Source: Paracoccaceae bacterium
GTDB lineage: Bacteria > Pseudomonadota > Alphaproteobacteria > Rhodobacterales > Rhodobacteraceae
Direction of reading: 5' to 3'
NCBI GenBank assembly: GCA_013214635.1
Contig: JABSSC010000002.1
Location: forward strand, 1-43,204
DNA length: 43,204 nucleotides
The translations under genes and the position numbers were made by a program. Below are positions 38,010-43,204 of this stretch, in pieces. The first letter of the stretch is position 1. Each line of letters begins with the position of its first letter. Below the pieces are notes generated by a model. That model had not been told where the DNA came from and did no database searches. It saw only the letters and a program-made list of their open reading frames with translations.

Positions 38010-38518
38010 GAGAGCTTTTTGATGAAACAGGCCAAAAGCTCCCTGCGCGGGAAAGCCCGACCGAGGATGCACTTCGAAATCTTGGCGATCTGATGTTTCT
38101 GGCGGCGCGCAGCGACCGTCACCGGCGTATGTCCGTGGCGCAACTCCAAGCGGTTCTTGAGCCACCCGTCGCGCTTGATCAGTGCCGAATATTCCGTTTC
38201 GACGGCGTGCCGCGCGGTGCCATGACCTGGGCGCGTATGTCGCGGGATGCCGAAAAGCGGTTGGTTGGCGGTCATGCGATCCGGGATGGTGACTGGCAAT
38301 CGGGCGACCGCCTTTGGATCGTGGATTTGATTGCGCCGTATAAAGGTATGACTGCATCCATTGTACGCTGGGTCATGCAGCCCGGAAATTTTGCGCAGAC
38401 AGACTTCTATTTCCGGCGGATATCGGGTGATCGTGACACGCGCCGCATTGTGCACATCGATTTCAACAGGCCCGAAGGCCTGTCAAAGATCCTGACGAAT
38501 GAAGACTTTTTAGGATGA
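38006..38518 (+). CDS. HlyC-like toxin-activating lysine acyltransferase
   Basis: The 170-residue protein resembles HlyC, which transfers fatty acids from acyl-ACP to lysines of RTX proteins in the cytoplasm. The catalytic His is proposed as His39 in SDRHRRMSV. The Asp is Asp107 in [12 protein letters not shown], matching HlyC His23/Asp92. ATG 38006 overlaps the Hint-gene stop (ATGA), and a longer upstream frame is rejected because it would start inside that gene. The Hint protein is the obvious candidate substrate, but it lacks RTX repeats. The 3' end overlaps convergent argG by 9 bases. Confidence 0.85.
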   Translation: MRELFDETGQKLPARESPTEDALRNLGDLMFLAARSDRHRRMSVAQLQAVLEPPVALDQCRIFRFDGVPRGAMTWARMSRDAEKRLVGGHAIRDGDWQSGDRLWIVDLIAPYKGMTASIVRWVMQPGNFAQTDFYFRRISGDRDTRRIVHIDFNRPEGLSKILTNEDFLG

Positions 38519-39733
38519 GCGATTGCGCTTGTCGCGCATCGCCAAAAGCCGCAGCCGCAGCGCGTTCAGCTTGATAAAGCCTGCCGCATCTTTCTGATCA
38601 TAGGCGCCTGCGTCTTCTTCGAAGGTCACGTGTTCCTCAGAATAGAGCGACTGATCGGACCACCGCGCCACCGTGCGGGCCAAGCCCTTGTACAGCATCA
38701 CGCGTACTGTGCCCGACACATGCTCCTGGCTTTTGTCGATCAGCGCCTGAAGCATCTCGCGCTCAGGCGAGAACCAGAAGCCGTTGTAGATCAGTTCGGC
38801 ATAGCGCGGCATGATATCGTCTTTGAGATGTGCTGCGCCGCGGTCCAGTGTGATCTGCTCAATGCCCCGATGGGCTTCTAACAGGACGGTACCGCCGGGC
38901 GTTTCATAGATGCCGCGCGATTTCATGCCCACAAAGCGGCCTTCGACCAAGTCCAGCCGCCCGACACCGTGCTTTCCGCCCAGCTCGTTGAGCCGCGTTA
39001 GGACCGTGGCCGGGGTCATGGCTTCGCCGTTGATTGCGACCGCATCGCCCTTTTCAAAGGTGATTTCGACGTATTCCGGCTCATCCGGGGCGACGCGCGG
39101 GTCGACCGTGCGCTGATAGACATAGTCGGGAGCCTCGACTGCGGGATCTTCCAGAACCTTACCTTCGGAAGATGTATGCAGAAGGTTGGCATCAACGGAA
39201 AACGGCGCTTCGCCGCGCTTGTCTTTGGCGATTGGAATTTGATGCTGTTCGGCAAATTCAATCAGCTTTGTCCGGCTTCCAAGATTCCATTCGCGCCAAG
39301 GTGCGATGACCTTGATATCGGGGTTCAGCGCATATGCCGACAATTCGAAACGAACCTGATCGTTACCCTTGCCGGTGGCCCCGTGCGCTACAGCGTCCGC
39401 ACCTGTTTCTTCAGCGATTTCGATCAGGCGCTTTGAGATCAGCGGTCGCGCAATAGAGGTGCCTAGCAAATACAGCCCTTCATAAAGCGCGTTGGCTCGA
39501 AACATCGGGAATACAAAGTCACGCACGAACTCTTCGCGAAGATCCTCGATATAGATCTCGGACACGCCCAAAAGCTCAGCCTTTTTGCGCGCAGGCTCAA
39601 GTTCTTCCCCCTGACCAAGGTCAGCGGTGAACGTCACCACTTCGCAGCCATACTCGGTTTGCAACCATTTCAGAATGATCGAGGTGTCCAGTCCGCCCGA
39701 ATAGGCCAGGACGACTTTCTTTGGATTTTCCAT
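38510..39733 (-). CDS. argG: Argininosuccinate synthase
   Basis: ArgG joins citrulline and aspartate with ATP in arginine synthesis. The 407-residue product begins [18 protein letters not shown] with the PP-loop AYSGGLDTS (10-18), followed by [15 protein letters not shown] and [13 protein letters not shown]. The C-terminal [23 protein letters not shown]-type region is conserved. ATG 39733 is chosen over an upstream start because it begins the family N-terminus. It is probably a single-gene unit. Confidence 0.97.
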   Translation of the reverse strand: MENPKKVVLAYSGGLDTSIILKWLQTEYGCEVVTFTADLGQGEELEPARKKAELLGVSEIYIEDLREEFVRDFVFPMFRANALYEGLYLLGTSIARPLISKRLIEIAEETGADAVAHGATGKGNDQVRFELSAYALNPDIKVIAPWREWNLGSRTKLIEFAEQHQIPIAKDKRGEAPFSVDANLLHTSSEGKVLEDPAVEAPDYVYQRTVDPRVAPDEPEYVEITFEKGDAVAINGEAMTPATVLTRLNELGGKHGVGRLDLVEGRFVGMKSRGIYETPGGTVLLEAHRGIEQITLDRGAAHLKDDIMPRYAELIYNGFWFSPEREMLQALIDKSQEHVSGTVRVMLYKGLARTVARWSDQSLYSEEHVTFEEDAGAYDQKDAAGFIKLNALRLRLLAMRDKRNRSS

Positions 39734-39805
39734 CGGATATCCCGCCGCTGATTCAACGGCGCGGTGTAGTCTCAATTCAGGGCATTCACAACCCGAGAGA
39801 CACCG

Positions 39806-40114
39806 TTAAGCAGCCAGATCAAGCTCGTCCAAAAACTTCGTTTTCGAATTGCGGTAGATCGATGGAAGATCAGACAGATCCATTGCCCCGTCTTCGGATT
39901 GTTCGGCGGTCAGGCAGGCCAGTGCCAAGCCGCGAAAGCCAAGATTCAGCGCGGATCCCTTGAGGAAGTGCAGCTCTTCGCGCACGTTTTCAGGAGCGGT
40001 GGCAAGGCGATCCAGTGCCGCCTCTACTTCTTCAAGGAAAAGCTCCACGACCTCGGCAAAGTCTTCATCGCCGACCTCGTCCCGGAGTTCCTGAACCCTT
40101 GACCAAAGAATCAT
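39806..40114 (-). CDS. Hpt domain phosphotransfer protein
   Basis: This is a single-domain histidine phosphotransferase of about 102 residues. The phospho-accepting His49 (in the 102-aa numbering) lies in REELHFLKGSALNLGF, the Hpt signature. An acidic helix FAEVVELFLEEVEAAL precedes it. The start is uncertain: ATG 40114 is assumed, while TTG at 40168 would add 18 residues. It is divergent from a receiver-PP2C gene about 122 bp away, its obvious partner as phosphate donor. No kinase gene is present nearby. Confidence 0.85.
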   Translation of the reverse strand: MILWSRVQELRDEVGDEDFAEVVELFLEEVEAALDRLATAPENVREELHFLKGSALNLGFRGLALACLTAEQSEDGAMDLSDLPSIYRNSKTKFLDELDLAA

Positions 40115-40236
40115 CTCATCACCCAATTCAACTTTCGACGACGGTGATAGATCAGAAGGATTTCCCAAGATTTAACGGCAGAAAATCAATCAGGATTCAC
40201 GCCACTTTAAGACCAGTGGCGCCATGACGGCCTGTG

Positions 40237-41508
40237 ATGACGGTAAACGTGAAGAAATCTGATGTGGCCGACGCTGCCCCCGATATCGATTGGGGTCGGC
40301 GGGTTTTGGTTGTCGATGACAGCGCGGTACAGAGGCGTCTGTTGACGGCCATTCTGCGACGACGCGGTTACGACGTGTTTGAAGCGGCCTCGGGGATGGC
40401 GGCGCTTGATCTGATGGCCGGTCAGCCGATTGATTTTGTCATCAGTGATTGGATGATGCCGGGGATGACGGGGCCGGAGCTGTGCGAGGCAATGCGTGCT
40501 CAGCAGTCCGAGAGTTATGCTTACTTCATTCTTTTGACGACCAAAGCCGAGCGGGAAGATGTCGCTGAAGGGCTGGAGCGTGGGGCCGATGATTTTTTGT
40601 CAAAGCCCGTAAACGTCTCAGAGCTTTCAGCGCGGTTGAAAGCGGGTGCGCGTATCCTGTCAATGCATCAAGCGATGGCGGAGAAGAACGTGCAACTGTC
40701 CGAAGCGCTTGGTCGGCTGAACGAGGCGCAAGAGGCGATGAACCGCGACCTTGCCGACGCGCGGCATCTTCAGCAATCGCTTGTGCCCGAACGGCAGCGC
40801 GCGGTCCTTGGTGGCGTCGTTTCGCTTCACTTGCGACCCAGCGGGGCCGTCGGTGGGGATCTTGTCGGATCGTTTCGCGTCAACGATACGCGGTTGGGTC
40901 TATTTGCGATCGATGTGGCCGGGCATGGTATTGCCTCGGCGCTGATGACGGCGCGGCTGGCCGGCAATCTGACGTCAAGCTCGCCAGAGCAAAACATCGC
41001 GCTCACCATCGATGATATGGGCCTTTACTCCATGCAGCCACCGCCGGATGTCTGCACCCTTTTGAACAATATGGTTCTAGAGGATATGACCACCGACCTC
41101 TATTTCACGATGCTCATCGGAGAGTGCAATTTGAAGACCGGGAAGATTGAGCTTGCTCAGGCGGGCCACCCCGCCCCGGTCATTCAACGACAAGGCGGCG
41201 CGATCGAGTTTGTCGGTCAGGGTGGCCTCCCCGTTGGGTTGGTGCCGGGTGCGGACTATCAGTCGTTCTCGGTTAAACTCGAGCCCGGTGATCGTATCCT
41301 GTTTTACTCTGACGGCGTGACCGAGGCCGAAGACAAGGCAGGTGCTCAGCTTGATGAAGAAGGGTTCTGCCGGATTTTGACGTCCGTTGCCGAGCTGTCC
41401 GGAACTGACTGCCTCGACAAGATCGTGTCCTATCTGGTCGAGTTTGCGGGTACGGATGACTTCACCGATGACGTCTCAATCGCGATGTTCGAATACGCCG
41501 GACTCTAA
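40237..41508 (+). CDS. Response regulator with PP2C/SpoIIE-type phosphatase output
   Basis: The 423-residue protein has an N-terminal receiver domain (RVLVVDDSAVQRRLL, phospho-acceptor Asp in FVISDWMMPGMTGPEL, Lys in DDFLSKPVN). A short coiled-coil (about 145-175, KNVQLSEALGRLNEAQEAM) leads to a PP2C/SpoIIE phosphatase domain. Metal-binding motifs there are GGDLVGSF, LGLFAIDVAGHGIASALMTA, LAQAGHPAP, FYSDGVTEAEDK and TDDVSIAMF. Such proteins dephosphorylate STAS anti-sigma-factor antagonists in partner switching. I recall the R. capsulatus RbaY protein, which affects gene transfer agent production, having the same architecture. GTG 40234 is an alternative start. Confidence 0.9.
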   Translation: MTVNVKKSDVADAAPDIDWGRRVLVVDDSAVQRRLLTAILRRRGYDVFEAASGMAALDLMAGQPIDFVISDWMMPGMTGPELCEAMRAQQSESYAYFILLTTKAEREDVAEGLERGADDFLSKPVNVSELSARLKAGARILSMHQAMAEKNVQLSEALGRLNEAQEAMNRDLADARHLQQSLVPERQRAVLGGVVSLHLRPSGAVGGDLVGSFRVNDTRLGLFAIDVAGHGIASALMTARLAGNLTSSSPEQNIALTIDDMGLYSMQPPPDVCTLLNNMVLEDMTTDLYFTMLIGECNLKTGKIELAQAGHPAPVIQRQGGAIEFVGQGGLPVGLVPGADYQSFSVKLEPGDRILFYSDGVTEAEDKAGAQLDEEGFCRILTSVAELSGTDCLDKIVSYLVEFAGTDDFTDDVSIAMFEYAGL

Positions 41509-41945
41509 CCGTTCAGGTACTGCTCCAAGGCGTCACGATCCCCGGTGCTCGCCACTGCGGAAACGGCTGCCGCCGCCGGTAGCCAGACTGCGGTATGACC
41601 TTCCTCAACCGGGTCAGAGACACGGCGCACGGGATGGGCAACATAAACCGTGCATAGCTTTTCGGCCCATCGATCATACTCGGGCATATACGTGAAGCGC
41701 CGATAAACTGCGAACCGACGCGGCCGGGCGATCGTCCAGCCGGTTTCTTCCAGGACCTCGCGGTATAGCGCAGGAAGAACGTTCTCGCCCGGATCGATCC
41801 CGCCACCGGGAAGCTGGAACTCAGGCCGCGGTGCCTCCTGAAAGGTCAAAAGCACGCGACCGGCCCGCGGAAGGATGACATACGCGCCCGGTCTGAGCCG
41901 GTATTGAATGCCCTTTCGGACGTTTTCGCCAAGCCTTGGGATCAT
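41505..41945 (-). CDS. Nudix hydrolase
   Basis: The 146-residue protein has a Nudix box GGGIDPGENVLPALYREVLEETGW matching GX5EX7REUXEEXGU (residues about 53-75), with intact metal-binding Glu residues. N-terminal RPGAYVILPRAGRVLLTFQ and the substrate region RRFTYMPEYDRWAEKLCTVYVAHP suggest a small nucleotide or nucleotide-sugar pyrophosphatase. The substrate cannot be named. ATG 41945 is assumed; TTG 41996 is possible. It converges on the phosphatase gene with an interlocked CTAA stop. Confidence 0.9.
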   Translation of the reverse strand: MIPRLGENVRKGIQYRLRPGAYVILPRAGRVLLTFQEAPRPEFQLPGGGIDPGENVLPALYREVLEETGWTIARPRRFAVYRRFTYMPEYDRWAEKLCTVYVAHPVRRVSDPVEEGHTAVWLPAAAAVSAVASTGDRDALEQYLNG

Positions 41946-42019
41946 CGGGGGTCTTGTACGTTGAGTTGCGATACCTATCTGGTCGCGGTATGCCAATCTC
42001 TAGCTGGCTAGGAAACCCC

Positions 42020-43015
42020 ATGACACTTGGAAATCGCATCGCGTGGGACGATACGGTCCTGCCGTTTCAACTTGATCGCCCGGATATTCGCGGGCGCATT
42101 GCGCGCCTCGACGGCGTTTTGGATCAGGTGCTGTCGCAGCACGACTATCCGCCACTGATTGAACAGTTGGTGGCAGAGATGGCTTTGCTCACCGCACTGA
42201 TCGGGCAAACGATCAAGCTGCGCTGGAAACTGTCGCTGCAAGTGCGCGGCGACGGGCCGGCACGGCTGATCGCAACGGATTACTACGGGCCGACCAAAGA
42301 TGGTGAGCCCGCAAAGATCCGTGCCTATGCAAGCTATGATGCCGAGCGGTTGGATGAGACCGCTGACCCGTTTTCGCAGATCGGGAGCGGTTACTTCGCC
42401 ATTCTGATCGATCAGGGCGAAGGCATGGTGCCGTATCAGGGCATCACGCCGATTGCAGGTGGATCGCTGTCGTCTTGTGCCACGACCTACTTTGCGCAGT
42501 CCGAGCAGATCCCGACGCGTTTTGCGCTCAGCTATGGTCGGTCTCAAGAGCCAGGTCGCCCAGAATCGTGGCGCGCGGGTGGGGTCATGATTCAGCACAT
42601 GCCGAAAGCGTCGCCCTTGGCAAAAGATGCACCGGCACCGGAGTCGCTTCTTCAGCCTGAGGATTTTCTCGATGAAGAAGGCGGTGAAAACTGGGGCCGC
42701 GTGAATATTCTGCTCGATACGGTCGAGGATCTGGAGTTGATTGGGCCGAGCGTTCCGACCACGGACCTTCTTGTGCGGTTGTTCCACGAAGAAGAGCCTC
42801 GGGTCTTTGAGGCGCAGCCGGTTAAGTTTGGATGTACCTGTTCCGAGGAAAAAGTTCGGCAAAGCCTCTCGATTTATTCGGCACGGGATATTGCGCACAT
42901 GACGACAGCAGAAGGTGTTGTGACGGCCGACTGTCAGTTCTGCGGCGCGCATTATGAGCTTGATCCCAAGACACTTGGCTTTGAGGCGGAGACTGCCGTT
43001 CCGGATGACGAGTGA
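42020..43015 (+). CDS. hslO: Redox-regulated chaperone Hsp33
   Basis: Hsp33 is a cytosolic holdase activated by oxidative stress through loss of zinc from its four cysteines. The 331-residue product has the N-terminal core (VAEMALLTALIGQTIKLRWKLSLQ, GDGPARLIATDYYG), a charged linker and the C-terminal zinc site CTC (FGCTCSEEKV) and CQFC (VTADCQFCGAHYELD), all four Cys present. ATG 42020 has an AGGAAA ribosome binding site and is chosen over ATG 41990. The stop overlaps the following Nudix gene's start region by 11 bases. Confidence 0.96.
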   Translation: MTLGNRIAWDDTVLPFQLDRPDIRGRIARLDGVLDQVLSQHDYPPLIEQLVAEMALLTALIGQTIKLRWKLSLQVRGDGPARLIATDYYGPTKDGEPAKIRAYASYDAERLDETADPFSQIGSGYFAILIDQGEGMVPYQGITPIAGGSLSSCATTYFAQSEQIPTRFALSYGRSQEPGRPESWRAGGVMIQHMPKASPLAKDAPAPESLLQPEDFLDEEGGENWGRVNILLDTVEDLELIGPSVPTTDLLVRLFHEEEPRVFEAQPVKFGCTCSEEKVRQSLSIYSARDIAHMTTAEGVVTADCQFCGAHYELDPKTLGFEAETAVPDDE

Positions 43016-43204
43016 TCTGAATTCAAGGTTAAGTGCCGCCACAGAATTCGTGGCGGCCGGGACTTCAGACTTTGATCTGAACCCAAACGCGCGGCCGCGG
43101 CGGGATACCCTGCGCGCGGCCGCGGTTCTTTTGGGTGTCGGTGGCCCGGATCACGCGCCGACGGTTTGGTTGACCAAGCGGTCAAGCGTTTTAAAGCACC
43201 ACCC
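43005..43204 (+). CDS. Nudix hydrolase, CoA pyrophosphatase-like (3' end outside window)
   Basis: The frame is open from ATG 43005 to the window edge (66 codons plus two bases). The visible protein starts MTSDLNSRLSAATEF and contains RPRRDTLRAAAVLLGV and WLTKRSSVLKHH, the N-terminal part of NudL/CoA-pyrophosphatase-type Nudix enzymes, in which the Nudix box comes next. The box itself is outside the window. It begins 11 bases before the hslO stop, so it is translationally coupled. Function is inferred from the N-terminal segment only. Confidence 0.65.
   Translation, partial: MTSDLNSRLSAATEFVAAGTSDFDLNPNARPRRDTLRAAAVLLGVGGPDHAPTVWLTKRSSVLKHH

Noticed and set aside
42008-43042. Minus-strand open frame (344 codons) opposite hslO
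   Set aside because: It is antisense to Hsp33 with all four zinc cysteines in the sense frame. The product is Arg/His-rich with no recognisable domain.
1-43204. Search for CRISPR arrays, tRNA/rRNA genes, insertion sequences, integrases, toxin-antitoxin or phage genes
   Set aside because: No repeat-spacer pattern, cloverleaf, transposase DDE block or integrase motif was seen by eye. Absence is limited by manual reading; tRNAscan-SE, CRISPR and ISfinder searches would be decisive.

Overview
The window is a 43 kb piece of an alphaproteobacterial chromosome, very probably from the Roseobacter/Rhodobacteraceae group. The evidence is the gene content and order: a MurU-like gene, addB-addA-trxA; hslV and hslU; mltA, a Tim44-like gene, fxsA and secB; dnaQ-coaE-aroE-maf; hemJ-rho-mnmE-mnmG-rsmG-parA-parB; hemW-rdgB-rph; hrcA-grpE; mutS; maeB. 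Genes are tightly packed, starts often overlap upstream stops as ATGA, and almost everything is housekeeping. No tRNA, rRNA, CRISPR array, insertion sequence, integrase or phage gene was seen.

Layout. 1-7.2 kb: end of a sugar-nucleotidyltransferase gene, the AddAB double-strand-break repair nuclease-helicase, and thioredoxin with a clear terminator. 7.2-11.5 kb: the HslVU protease with an unrelated membrane-protein gene between its two subunits, then an MFS transporter. 11.5-13.7 kb (minus): Tim44-like adaptor, lytic transglycosylase MltA and an Smr-domain protein. 13.8-14.9 kb: fxsA and the chaperone gene secB. 14.9-17.6 kb (minus): maf-aroE-coaE-dnaQ. 17.6-17.97 kb: the longest gene-free stretch, AT-rich, with a perfect DnaA box, a CtrA-like site, several inverted repeats and divergent flanking genes. 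I read it as the likely chromosomal replication origin. 18-25.3 kb: hemJ, rho, mnmE, mnmG, rsmG, parA and parB, with two parS centromere sites, one overlapping the mnmG start codon and one inside rsmG. 25.3-27.7 kb (minus): rph-rdgB-hemW. 27.85-29.5 kb: hrcA-grpE. 29.5-32.2 kb (minus): mutS. 32.3-34.5 kb: a hybrid malic enzyme. 34.5-35.2 kb (minus): an exported MsrA.

35.4-38.5 kb is the most accessory-looking part: a class IV aminotransferase coupled to a sulfotransferase-like P-loop protein, followed by a Hint (hedgehog/intein) domain protein translationally coupled to a HlyC-type lysine acyltransferase. After argG (minus) comes a divergent pair made of an Hpt phosphotransfer protein and a receiver-PP2C phosphatase, which looks like a partner-switching input. 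The window ends with a Nudix hydrolase, the redox chaperone Hsp33 and the start of a second, CoA-pyrophosphatase-like Nudix gene.

The best candidates for something under-described are the Hint/acyltransferase pair, the aminotransferase/sulfotransferase pair, the gene between hslV and hslU, and the fine structure of the origin/parS region. I see no unmistakable wholly new system. All functions are read from motifs and synteny; no database search was possible.
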